Below are positions 10,933-21,309 of a stretch of 64,000 bases of DNA, one piece after another. The number at the start of each line of letters is the position of its first letter. The stretch's first letter is position 1. A program made the translations under genes and the position numbers. This stretch comes from Isoetes taiwanensis (Eukaryota; Streptophyta; Lycopodiopsida; Isoetales; Isoetaceae), in the NCBI GenBank assembly GCA_021234155.1, contig JAJEKV010000001.1:37740826-37804825 (forward strand), read 5' to 3'. The notes below the pieces were generated by a model. It was given only the letters and a program-made list of their open reading frames with translations, was not told the DNA's origin and did not search any database.

Positions 10933-11540
10933 TTATGCTTGAGCAGCGTGCAAATCATTAGCCTTTTCGTCTTTTCTTTCTTTCTTTGTGCCGAAGTTAT
11001 GTGTTGTACTACAATTTCAACTTTGAAAATTTGTTTTTATTTTGGCATATATGTGCCTACGTTGCTCTGGCTTTTCTTTAGTTTTAGTAATTCATCTTCC
11101 AACAATGCATATTTTCTAATTCTATGGCAGGTTAAGGTGAAGATCGGAGGTCAAATTTGGCATGTCATCGTGTTATAGATATTGAAGTGCATAAATTTAG
11201 TCTAGTGGGGACAGTGTGGCTGAGGGGGAGCCTTCTAGAAAACTAATGGGTTGCTTTCGTGTAGAAGGTGCTAGGCAAGGCACGTAACAACTTGCATAGA
11301 TCAAGTCTATTTTGTATGATGGTTAGGACTTAGCAGCTGTTGAAGTATGCAAGTTGAAGGGGCAACTCAGGCCCTAGCAGCAACGGTGGATCACTCATCG
11401 CCGACTATTTGGTTGGTAGCAAAAATTGACACGAGATATAGATAGATGGTATTTTAGATAGGTGATATAGGATGTCTTGTTTTTTTGTATTGTGTGTTGA
11501 AACACTTTGATAGTGACATACATTATTTCAATGTGTGTTT

Positions 11541-11636
11541 GGTGATGGGGCCTAGTCCCCAGGTTTGTCCTTGCATGTGCCGTCCCATAACCCGTTGGGT
11601 TCCCGTGGACGTAATAATTTATCGTATCTTATCTTA
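11541..11636 (+). mobile_element. Very short LINE 3' tail insertion with (TATCT)n tail
   Basis: The string GTCCCATAACCC-GTT-GGGTTCCCGTGGACG followed by a (TATCT)n run is the same 3' terminus seen in the LINE copies near 7.3, 34.1 and 61.5 kb. The matching position in arm B of the inverted duplication (about 57860-57880) lacks it: there the flanks read straight through. This is a strongly 5'-truncated insertion that happened after the duplication. Confidence 0.75.
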
Positions 11637-12073
11637 TCTTATTATAATTTGCAAACGTCTTCTTTCAATGTCGACTCATGTTGTGGTAATGTGAGTGGTT
11701 TTATATCGAGCGTCTTATTTATCAACCACGGTCATGTTTGAACTAGCATGGATTAATCATTGTAATAGGCCCTTGTGCCTGCGAGTGCTTTGGTGTTGAT
11801 TCATCAATTGTGATGTTTTCAAGAGATAAGAAGAAATGGCTTTCACATGGATAAGGAAAAACCATATTTTTGGATCCTCATATGAGCAAACATAGTGCAT
11901 TTGGAATGTATTTTATCTTCCTCTTTTTGTCTATTGAGCCTCACTCAAAGAGATCTTCGATCTTCTTGTGGATTCGTTGCTGGTTTGCGTTCTTTCCAAC
12001 ATTGCTTGACTTGTTGGACGTTTGGGGTGTGCTTTGAAACTTTTAGCATTTCACTTGATGTCTCTAGAGAGGT

Positions 12074-12297
12074 TTGTGTCAAGGCAAATGCATTTGCATT
12101 CATTTTTTTTTGTAATACTTAATCGTTGATTGTCACACGAGTACATTGATGGGGTCTAGAATAGGTGTTACAAATACTCTTCTTCTTTTCATCCCCACGT
12201 ACATATCCTTTTTCCTTTTTTACATAATGCTCATCTTGGTAGAGAAGATAAGATGTTCACAACCTCTAGCAGAGATGGACATTTGGACTTATATATA
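12074..12297. other. Non-coding junction between duplication and Helitron
   Basis: No gene seen. This stretch separates the abrupt end of duplication arm A from the candidate 3' terminus of the minus-strand Helitron. Confidence 0.4.
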
Positions 12298-12330
12298 CTA
12301 CAAGAATTTGGCGCCGGCGGGGCCGGCGCC
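12298..12330 (-). other. Candidate Helitron 3' terminal hairpin
   Basis: On the minus strand a perfect 9-bp stem (GGCGCCGGC, loop CCC, GCCGGCGCC) is followed by 12 bases, AAATTCTTGTAG, and then T. Helitron 3' ends have a GC-rich hairpin 10-12 bases before CTRR and insert before T. Here the last four bases are GTAG rather than CTAG, one base off the consensus. The geometry is the same as in the two Helitrons at 24478 and 27389. An alternative is a CACTA-like end, because the plus strand reads ACTACAAGAA. Confidence 0.5.
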
Positions 12331-12466
12331 TTGTGTATACTGGTTATAGTTTTGTTAGTGATGTATTGAAAGATTGTGTATATTGGTCATAGTTCTGTTA
12401 ATGACGAAAAAACATTGTGTTTTTTCATATTTTCTTTTCATATTTATAGTTAGGTTTTAATGCACC

Positions 12467-12485
12467 CCTGGGAATCGAACCCAGG
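12467..12485 (-). other. tRNA T-arm-like sequence with Pol III B box
   Basis: On the minus strand CCTGGGTTCGATTCCCAGG forms a perfect T-arm, contains the consensus B box GGTTCGATTCC, and is followed by GGTGCA like an acceptor 3' strand. I could not fold a complete tRNA around it; the D and anticodon arms are replaced by the long hairpin at 12504-12565. It is best read as a tRNA-derived remnant (SINE head or degraded tRNA), not a functional tRNA. Confidence 0.5.
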
Positions 12486-12503
12486 TACGACCTTCGGTGC
12501 GGT

Positions 12504-12565
12504 GCCCATGGTGTAGAGGGAGCATCGATCTCCGAGGGGATCGGTGCTCCATCTACACCTTGGGC
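12504..12565. repeat. 62-base imperfect palindrome (long hairpin)
   Basis: Left arm GCCCATGGTGTAGAGGGAGC continues to GATC and pairs with the right arm GATCGGTGCTCC ATCTACACC TTGGGC. The stem is about 26 bp with a few mismatches around a loop of about 7 bases (TCCGAGG). It lies between the tRNA-like T-arm and the helicase stop codon. Confidence 0.7.
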
Positions 12566-12614
12566 ATGAGATGGATGGAGTGGTTTTTTTTTTTTTTTTT
12601 GGTATGCACCTTGT

Positions 12615-14347
12615 TCACGGAAGCAGTTCTTTGTAGACGACGTTGGTTGTGGTTTTGCTGGTGTTGGACTCGTCGAGAAGGATCAGCACATCTTCTTTTT
12701 TCCGAACGCGTGTGAGTGCTGTGTATAGTTGTCCGTGTGTGAAGACTTCAGTTCGTAGGTCGAGGACTATCTTGTCCAAGGTGAGGCCCAGGCAGCTGTG
12801 GAATGTTGTTGAATACGCAGGTCGTAGCGGAAGCTGTCGTCTGTGGATTGTCCAGGGCCAGTTGTCTGGTTGGTAGAAGAAGTCAACTCGAGATATAGGA
12901 TGTATGTTTCCTACATGCTGTGGTTGGCCTGTTAGAACTTTGACGGTTACAAATTTGGCATGCATTGAGGATACCATAACTCTTGCATTTTTTACGAGCC
13001 CTCTATCTTTGTCCAGTGTTTTTGTGACGTGGCATATGGTGTTGGGCTTTAATTGCAGTTCATGTTGTGGAAGCGCTGGGTGTTTGAAACCGTTTAGGAA
13101 GTCTGTTGTTGCCATTGGATGGTCTTCGATGGTTTGGTCGTTTTCTGTGAGCCTATCGACGCTGAAATAGCTTCTGTGGTTTGCTTGGATCATTCGTATA
13201 ATTTCGATATTGAATTCATCAACGGGGATGTTTTTTGGAGATAAGAATGCTCTTTTCTCACATAGCACAGGTGTTAGTAATATATACGCGTTGTATAAGA
13301 AGCTGATGGCGTCTTTTATTTTTGTTGTTGTCTTGAATAGTGTCAATGGGATGTCATTGAGAAGACGACCTTCTTCGATGTCATCAACGAACTGTATAAG
13401 GTCTGTGTCGGTTGCATTTCTTACTGGCTCGTTGAGTTCTAGTACTTTGAAGTGGTTCCATAAGTGGGAGGATATGATGGATGCATTTATTGTCGCTGTT
13501 TTTCCTCCTCGTTTGACAACGGGAGCAATCTGTCTAAAATCTCCGGCAGCTATGAATAGTTTTCCTCCGAAAGGGCTGTGTATGCCTGTTTTATTTTGTA
13601 GAAGGATATCAACTGCTTCTATGACTGCTTTGTTGGCCATAGGGAACTCGTCCCATATGATCGTTGTTGCAGTATTAATCAATGCAGCTCTTGGGGAATG
13701 TGGATCGAGTAGTGAATGAATTCCAATATTGTTATCGATGATATTTGAAACAGGGAATGTGCAGTTCTTCCAGCAGGGTATTGCAGTGATGCTAGTGCTG
13801 TGGTGGCACATGGCAAGATTACTTGATTCAGTCCTCGTATGAAGAGGCAAATAGCATTGAGTACATATATTTTGCCAGTTCCTGCTTTTCCATAAATGAA
13901 GTTTGGGGCCGGGTAATTCTTGTTCCTGATAAGTTCGCATATCTAGGTGTAGATTGAAGATTGATTTTTGTTCATGGTCTGTAACATACTTGAGCTCTTT
14001 ATAAGGTATTCTTCGTGGTCGGGAAACTTATTGAGTTCGTTTTGTATTTCTTTGGATGGAACATTATGTATAGGTAGGCCAAAAGCTCCAGTGTCAGTTC
14101 CGTGTTGGATTAAGATGTTGTTAATAGCAAGCAGGCTTTCATTGGCAGGAGCTAGTTGGTTTCCTGGGTATTGTTCTAGAAAGTCGGCTATCATGTGGTG
14201 TTGAAATGTTTCCCATAGCTGGAGTGCTGGTCCGGAATCTAGTATTAAGAGCGCAAATAAGAATCGTAATTGTGATGGACTTTGAAGATATGAGATTGCC
14301 TCCTCCATTACTGTCATGGCTTCAGTTGCTGGTGCAATTAGTCCCAT
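12615..14347 (-). pseudogene. Helitron PIF1-like helicase domain, frameshifted
   Basis: Minus strand. The region 14347-13943 holds the linker after Rep (LFALLILDSGPALQLWETF, then TGAFGLPIHNVPSKE). The Walker A motif GKAGTGK is encoded near 13900-13880 but in a different frame from both neighbours, so there are frameshifts on each side. The following frame (to 12615) shows Walker B IIWDEFPMANK, motif III AAGDFRQIAPVV, HLWNHFKVLELNEPVRN, and motif VI GQLYTALTRVRKKEDVLIL. PIF1 helicases are 5'-to-3' SF1B DNA helicases; in Helitrons this one unwinds the displaced strand during rolling-circle transposition. The motif set is nearly complete, so decay is recent or partial. Confidence 0.85.
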
Positions 14348-14387
14348 GGCTTGAGCGGTTTCTTGATATGTCTTGTATTGATGTTGG

Positions 14388-16630
14388 TCATGGCTCTTGA
14401 GTTCCTCCCAAGATCGTGCGGCCTTGTGAAGTAGGATAAGTCTCAGGTAGAATGCCTCTCCAATTTTTGGAAGTAGTAGTCCGTATTCTGCAGATTAGTT
14501 GTCCTCTTATTCTCTCGTGGATGATGTTCTGTGTTACGCCTGCGACTTTCTGTTCTAAATGATCGGTTGACTTGAGAACAATGCCTGGCTTGTATGCGCG
14601 AGAGGTGTATTGTTCATTGTACTCGATGTAGGTGAGTTGATCAAATCTGGAGGCAAGCGGCCGCAAAAAGTATCTATCTAATAGAGAGATTCCGGTGTTT
14701 GTAGATGTATTTCTAAAACAATGTCTGTTGTATCCTTCTAAATGTAGGGGAAGACATTTTACGGAAGGATGTTTTTCTGTCATGTGGTAGGACATGATTC
14801 TCCATGTGGCCTCCATGGATGATAGATATCGTGCGGAGATATAGTCCTGGATTTCATTTTTTGTATGATTTTGGTTACTGGTGGTTGTTGCTGCAGATTG
14901 TTCCGAGATCTTTGTGGCCTGTGTTTGTTTTGCAGCGTGAACGTGGAAGCGAGTCATATCGAAACCTTTGTATATGTAACCATAAAGATATGCAAATATA
15001 TGTACGGTCGATGCAACGTCCGCGTAAACATGGCAATCCATTTCCCTCAATAGAAATGGAATGTATGGAACAACATTGACATCTGCCTCTGTTCGTCGTC
15101 TATATTGTACATATCCCTTTTCATCAATGTATGTTATTGGGTTCAATGGTTTTGGATATTTGTAGCAACATGTGTTGTTTTCTTTGAGGCAACGTTTTGT
15201 GTGTCTATGGATCATGTATTTTTCGACTTGTGCTCTCAGTGTGGGTTCTTCTGGTAGCTCTGCAGAGATTAGATTATCGATCATGTCTATTGGGATCTCA
15301 TGCTCTGTCTTTACGACGATGTGTTCATGAGGTAATCCACGCTTTTGGAATTTGATGACATGCATCATGTATGATATGGGACCAAGGTACTTTCGAATAA
15401 CTTTCTTTGCATGTTGGACTCTCTCATGGCATGCTCGAACAACGACTGTAGAGTTGTCAGATGCATTTTGACCGGGATGCAACTTATATTTTATCTCTGG
15501 CCATGCTGGATTCGTTGTGATAATTATGAAAAAGCTTGGTCTGCCTTTGACTCTTGCGAGTGCAAGGGCATCTGCTATTTGGACAGCGCACCATCGTCGA
15601 GAACCTAAGAAGGATGCTGACAGCGTTTTGTAATGCATATCGGGATCTTCATCGTCATTGAAGTCATCTTCATGCCGCGTTAAATTTCGTCGGTAGCCTT
15701 CAGTTACAATATAATTGAGACGCTCTTCTTCTACTCTAGAGTACATGTCAACGAGGTACTCTCCACAGAGTCTGCCTAGTTGTGAAAAGCGAGGTTCATG
15801 AAGCAGTCTAGTTCGATACCAATCTATTTGGGACATCTTTTGGTCATTGTGCGGATGCCATCCCGGTGTTCCATGTGGGAAAAATAATGGGTATTGAAGT
15901 GGTTCATACGTAGGGTCAAGGATACTGAGGAATACTGGATTGTGCTCGTGCCGCATCCAGACCAGCACAGTTCTAGGTTTTATAGTAACACTATTATTAG
16001 CATGAACAATAGCAGCTATTTCATCCGATGTGGAAGGGTCTGCAAGGGTAAGTTTTATGGGTGTAGGATGTAATTCCTTTATTGTTTTCAACTCTTTGAC
16101 ATATGGGTTGATGGCATCTAGAGCTGTGGCGACCTGCATAATCCATATAGATGGGATTTGCATGTCGGCATCAATGCTATATCTCATCGAGCTGTCGTAT
16201 ATATACCAATGAAGAGTGCTCGTGGGCGTGCCTGCAGATAGGAGTCGGTGGTATGTGCGACCCATAATTGCAACAGATGATGGCATTTTTAAATCCATAA
16301 AGTCACCTTTTACACCAAGGGTAGTAAAACAGAATAAGTTGTTTACAATGCGTGAACTATCAGAAAATTTATTTGTTGAGTATAGTTCTTCTAAGGTTCG
16401 AGGTAAAGGTTCAAGGGATGGGAGTAAACGACGACCATTATTGCAACAAAATGATATGTTCTCGGATTCTAATAAGTCAATTTGACATATGGAACATTTT
16501 TTGTCCACTTGAGCAGTTCGTGTCCTGCAGGTTTCATGTCTCGTTGCATTATAGCAATTTGTTTTTGCCAATGTCGACTTGCACTATTATAACTTAGTGT
16601 ACCAGGATTAGTGGTTACTGTATTCTGGCC
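14388..16630 (-). pseudogene. Helitron Rep (HUH endonuclease) region
   Basis: A long minus-strand frame of about 727 codons. Near its start is a Cys-rich segment (CSICQIDLL then FCCNNG) matching the zinc-finger-like region of plant Helitron proteins. It continues with YEPLQYPLFFPHGTPGW, then WYRTRLLHE. Next come SFLGSRRW and MHVIKFQKRGLPHEHIVVK, where H-E-H is the HUH metal site. AYLYGYIYKGFD follows, holding the catalytic tyrosine region, then YLSSMEATWRI. The protein nicks and rejoins the transposon strand. The frame breaks near 16571-16600 at the 5' side and near 14450 at the 3' side, where GEAFYLRLILLHKAARSWEE continues in another frame. The upstream coding continues across the 16646-17773 insertion. 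Confidence 0.88.
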
Positions 16631-16645
16631 ATTTTGTTCCATGGA

Positions 16646-17773
16646 AAAAAAAATGCCGTTGACGTTTCTTGGCGCCTGCGGTTAGGGCGGCGGCGGCAGG
16701 GAGAGGCCGCCCCTCTTTCCTGGCTTCTGGCAGCAACACAGTCGATTCAATTCTAAGGCAACCCAGCGGCTAGCAGAGACTAGGCAAAGAGTTTTTTGGG
16801 CCCATGCCTTTCATCACGGGCTGTAAATTTGAGGTCTCAGAAGAATCTTCAGGGAGGGTTCTTGAATTCTCAGGTAAACCACTAACGTGGTATTTCATTC
16901 TAATGCTCTTGGCATTATAATCTTTCTTGCAAAGATTACACTGAAACAACGCAAAGGCTTATAAGGTGGAACGAAATTTTGAGAGTCCTTGAACAGAGAG
17001 GTTTCTTAGCCTGTAAATTTAGCAGTCCTTATTGTTATACAGAGCCTAGAAAATCATTGCCTATTTTCGTCATCTCTTTCTCCTGTTCTTTCTTACTAGC
17101 AAGAAAGGTACAGATTCCACAAGATTTGATCACAATCTTTCTTTCAAGTCAGGAGGTTTGTTGTATAGATTTCTGGAAGTATGAGGTCTGAATCGAAGAG
17201 GTAAAAATACTGTATGGCAGGGCAGAAAATAGCTTGTTCAAGATCTGAATCTTGATTTAAATTCCTGATGCTATCTCATGTATTTCATACTTGAATAGCT
17301 GCTCAAGTACTGATGCTTGAGGGTAGATTTTGGTACTAATAAGCCAATCTACATGTTTCCATTCTAAGTACTGATACGCTTGGAATAGGATCACTCGATA
17401 CTGCTATGTCGAGTTGTATGGAATTTGATGCTACATTGATGCAGCTGTACAGAAATTTGGAGCTCAACAGTGAGCAGGGCCATGTGACTTCCTTCACTTC
17501 TCATTCTTTTGGATTCCTTGCTATGATCCTTCTGATATTGAAGGATTTTTTCGGGAGCTCTATTTCCTAGCATCATCTTGGTTATTCTGGTTACCTTATA
17601 GGAGGATTTTATGTGCTTATTGTATACTTGCTTATAGAGCAGAATAAGTTTGGAGCACATAAAGGATGAAGATGTTGAGATTACTCCTATAGTAATCCTT
17701 TTTGTGTTTAAAACATTGTACTTCTTATTTCATATAATATAAAAATTTCGTTCTCTCTCAAAAAAAAAAAAAA
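16646..17773 (+). mobile_element. 1,128-bp poly(A) retro-insertion with 12-bp target duplication
   Basis: TTGTTCCATGGA occurs at 16634-16645 and again at 17774-17785, directly after a run of 14 A. Between them lies a sequence with a GC-rich start (GGCGGCGGCGGCAGGG near 16690) and an AT-rich end (TTTCGTTCTCTCTC then poly(A)). On the minus strand the Helitron frame reads MASMEQ on one side and EQNGQN on the other, so removing the insert and one repeat restores a continuous frame. This is target-primed retrotransposition. The insert has no recognisable coding region; it could be a non-autonomous LINE-type element or a retrotransposed transcript. Confidence 0.85.
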
Positions 17774-19004
17774 TTGTTCCATGGAGGCCATATTTGGTAT
17801 GGCCTCCATGGAACGTGATTCTACATCTCCATGCACTTGGTGCATATCGTTCTTTTCTTGATTCGTTAGGTCAACTGAGCATGGGTCGAGTGGACATGTT
17901 GGTATTTGAGTTATTAGCAAGGTAGCAAGTTTCTTCAGCTTCTTTTGGGCTCTATATTCTTGCTGGTATTTTCGACGATTAAGGATCTCGTTTATTTTAT
18001 CCTCGGGAAGTCCTTCTAAACTAGCAACAGATAGCCTATTGAAAATAGAAATAAATAAATGTACTAAATCTCATAGCATCTAAAGAAGAAGAGTCTAAAT
18101 ATTTTATTACTAATAAATAAATGCATGAAATGTACTTTAGCTAAACATAATTGACTAATGGCATATACTTGTAGTATTCTTATAGCACTATACTTACCTT
18201 GGACGGCCTCTCTTCTTTGTTTTTGATGGTTTTTTCATATCTTCATCTTTTGTAATATCGCCACACAATGTTTCAATGCTGTAAATAAACAATGGAAGAA
18301 TGCATAACATATTAGAGTTGTTTTGATTTATGATGTTTTTAGGAAATTGATCTTTGTTCCGTGTATAGTCAATACGAGTGTACATATTGTTTATTGCTAA
18401 CAAATAAGTGCATGAAATCTACTTCAACTAAACGTAGATAATATGAGTGTATATGTCATTTGTCTAAGATGCAATTATGATTGATTAATGCTATAGATCT
18501 ACATTTGTATAGCAGGTGTACTTACTTTGGATGGTCTTTTTTCTTTGTACTCGATGCTTTCTGCATACTTTCATCTTTCATGAGAGGGGCGCACAATATT
18601 TCAGTACTGTGGACAAATGACAGGAAAATGCATAGCATGTTAGAGTTGGTATTATATTTCCAAAAGCTTGAATTACATAGTTAGTGTATGTACGTACCTC
18701 GTTGCTTTTTCCTTCTTGCATTCGTAGTCAACATCAGTGCTTGTCTTGCTCGCCTGATTACTATATTGTACATGGAGACATGCAGTTAGTAATACTATAT
18801 GTACTGAATTAGAAGGCAAATTTGTGATTTGTACCAAGAAGATGCAAATTCTGGAGCTATAGAGATGTCTCCGTCTTTTGTTTTTGTATTAGTTTGTTTC
18901 AACTTTTTTCGAGCTTCGTATCTTCGTTGTCGTTCACGACTCTTCAAAACTTTTGCTGTCTCATTGGACGTGGCATTGTTTGACATACATGGGGATAATC
19001 TATT

Positions 19005-19455
19005 AAAAGTGAAATGTGAGGAATATCAACCAAATAAAGAATGAAGACTAAAGAAATGAAGTTTGATTGGTATGTACTTATGCTTACCGTGGGCGACCTC
19101 TCTTTTTTGCTACTAATTGATTTGCTGCATTGTGTTCCTCAGCATTGTGAGTTTTGAGCCTGCTAACAGTATCAATGAACCAGCAAAGGTGAGACAACGG
19201 TATTTTATTGCCTACAAAATGTCAGAATATAAAAGTGAAATGTGAGGAATATCAATCAAATAAAGAATGAAGACTAAAGAAATGAAGTTTGATTGGTATG
19301 TATTTATGGTTACCTTGGGCGACCTCTCTTTTTTGCTACTAATTGATTTGTCGCGACTTTGTGTTCCTCAAAGATTGTGAGTTTCGAGCACATCCAACAT
19401 TATTAATGAACCAAAGCAAAGGTGAGACAAAGCTACTTTATTGACTAGTAATTAC
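19005..19455. repeat. Tandem duplication (about 226 bp) of an AT-hook exon and its introns
   Basis: AAAGTGAAATGTGAGGAATA begins both copies, near 19007 and 19233, followed by nearly identical sequence through the exon (GGGCGACCTCTCTTTTTTGC on the plus strand) to ACAAAATGTCAGAATAT. The second copy (exon about 19317-19390) has lost its acceptor AG and has a length change, so it is a dead exon. Confidence 0.85.
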
Positions 19456-19459
19456 AAAA

Positions 19460-21253
19460 TGTCAGAATATTGAATTTGTATCTGGAACATTTATTTCGTA
19501 TTGCAAATAGCGGTTTTATTTAGATCAATTTCTGCGTGTGATCTTCTTCAAGAATCTAAAATGTAGAATAACATCATCAATTAAGAAATTCTATCTTATA
19601 GACATCTCTATTATACATATTCATTTGAAAAATGCCACTCTATAATCGGGTCAAAGTGGAGCAAAAATTTGATGCTGGCCTTAACTTGCCATGATTTGAC
19701 CTGTTAAATAGGTACATTTTATATATTCCCAATTTTATGGAAGTTGCGTTCTACTTCTTTTTTACGCTGTAATAATCTTTGTGGGAAATGATTTCGAATT
19801 TTGTAACTTTGTAAGCTCTGTTTGAGACGCTAATGCTTTTATTGGTTGTGGCTCTATCTGAGACATTAATGCCATAGTTGCTGCAAGCTAGCTTCTACTT
19901 TTTTTGGCGAAGTCATACTGCTTGTTTTAAAGGGTTGTCTAGCTAACTAGCAAAATGTAGCTCCATAACAATATACAACTGGCAATGTCAACACCTATAA
20001 GTCAAGCGAAGATAAAACTTTCAATTTAATGCTTAATACAGGAATGTAAATCAGCTCATTCTAATTAAAACAAAACGTTAATTTTAAGTTATTGTGCTAA
20101 GTCTCAAGATTTTATTTTGTTATTGATAAATTTTAATCGGTTGGTATGTACGTATCTATGAGACTAAAGATGGGCCAATGTTTACTAAAACATATGCCAA
20201 TTCCTATATTGGTGTCGGATTTTTATCAACATCACCATCAGGAACTAGGATATGAATTAGTAAAACATTCTCACAACCTTCGATAAGTGTACAACGCACA
20301 CTTTTCGACACCGCGTGGCCAAGGCCAACAGCGACACCAAGTGAGGGATGTACTCGTCAACGAAGGCTTAAAAGTAACCTTTTGTAATAACCTTTGGTTT
20401 GCTAGGCTGCTAAAGTCTATGTGGAATAGGGTATGCTTCTATATGATAATCGATAATGTGAACACGAAATATCAATTTGGCAAATCGAATTAATATATAT
20501 AGAATACAATTAGCTAAAGAATATAAGCAAAATTGAATTAATTAAACTGTTTGAGATTGTCAATTAATGTAAATAGAACAGGGGTTTAGTTAGGTATTTT
20601 AGTGTTATATTAGTCTACAGATATCGTATGGAAGAGGAGAGTCTCATTGTTTAATATATATGCTAGAATTCAATGGAAAACTAGTTCTATATTTATCATT
20701 AATTAACGAGGTCTATATGGAATGGTTCTATATGATGATATATAGTGTAGAGAGATATGGCATTAGCATGTTCTCAACCTAATTTGAATGATATATAGAT
20801 AAGGAATGAAGTGAGCGTGTAGATTTATCTAAGTGTAGACTAAATGATATTTTGAGAGTGGAAGTACGAAGACAAAATTAATTTGGAGTAGCTTCCCTTT
20901 TTTTATGAAGTAATATGCGTAGATGTGATTTGAAATACCAAGGTAGAGTGCTATAATCTATATGCAATGGGCTGTGGTTTTATACAATGATGTGTGATAT
21001 TAAAATGGAAAAAATAATAGACAAATAGGCAATACCAACATATTGGCAACATAGATATGAGCAAGTAGAAGCAATGTGAATGGACATCATTTAGGCATAT
21101 ATATCAATGTATATCTAATGAGGCATGGTCCTATTTAATGGAAACAATATTAACATCTTGTGAATATGGTAGAGGATGGAAATAAGAAGAGAAAAAAGAT
21201 CAATCGATAGCAACAAAGGGAATAAACATATTAGATCCAGTTTTTCGACTCAC
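19460..21253. other. Probable long intron, no other exon recognised
   Basis: AT-rich sequence between exon 1 (21254-21309) and the next phase-compatible exon (19088-19159). No convincing exon, repeat or RNA gene seen. Confidence 0.4.
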
Positions 21254-21309
21254 CTGGGGGGTCCTCTTTTTCTTGGTATTATTTCTCGTTTGAGCTCGTC
21301 AGTCATCAT

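Larger units (their letters stand above)
9333..12073. repeat. Arm A of a 2.7-kb inverted duplication
   Basis: From about 9333 (AAATGGCTGAGTTTTGTTTC) to about 12073 (GAGAGGTTTGTG) the sequence matches the reverse complement of about 57412-60063 almost base for base, with scattered substitutions and small indels. It includes the promoter, coding region and 3' flank of the lipocalin-like gene. Homology stops abruptly at both ends. Arm A carries an extra LINE-tail insertion (11541-11636) absent from arm B. Confidence 0.92.
12298..21309 (-). mobile_element. Decayed autonomous Helitron (Rep + PIF1 helicase)
   Basis: Minus-strand coding for a HUH replication initiator (Rep) followed by a PIF1-family helicase is diagnostic of Helitrons, the rolling-circle transposons. 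Order 5' to 3' on the minus strand: AT-hook exon chain (21309 to 17786), retro-insertion (17773-16646), Rep (about 16630-14400), helicase (about 14350-12615), and a candidate 3' hairpin (12330-12310). Frameshifts in both Rep and helicase mean it is not autonomous now. The 5' TC terminus is not identified and may lie beyond 21309. Confidence 0.8.
17786..21309 (-). pseudogene. Helitron N-terminal exon chain with repeated AT-hooks
   Basis: Seven minus-strand exons read through in one phase. Exon 1, 21309-21254, starts ATGATG and gives MMTDELKREIIPRKRGPPR. Then: 19159-19088 (72 nt, ends KKRGRPR), 18999-18835 (165 nt, SRERQRRYEARKKLK), 18760-18698 (63 nt, CKKEKATR), 18606-18526 (81 nt, TKKKDHPK), 18278-18198 (81 nt, KKRGRPR), and from 18035 onward (NRRKYQQEYRAQKKLKK) into Rep. 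Every internal exon is a multiple of 3 and starts and ends in the same phase; donors are GTAAGT/GTAAGC/GTACGT/GTACAA/GTGAGT and acceptors end in AG. KKRGRPR is the classic AT-hook core that binds the minor groove of AT-rich DNA. The 81-nt exons are paralogous to each other, as are the two RY-basic exons. The chain is probably part of the Helitron gene; a host gene captured upstream of Rep is the alternative. The exons themselves show no stop, but the downstream Rep is broken. Confidence 0.62.

Noticed and set aside
12298-12330. Reading this end as a CACTA terminus because of ACTACAAGAA
   Set aside because: No matching TTGTAGTG partner or 3-bp duplication was found; the Helitron reading fits better, though not certainly.
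12643-13719. Plus-strand open frames opposite the Helitron helicase
   Set aside because: Shadow frames; the minus-strand frame has the PIF1 helicase motifs.
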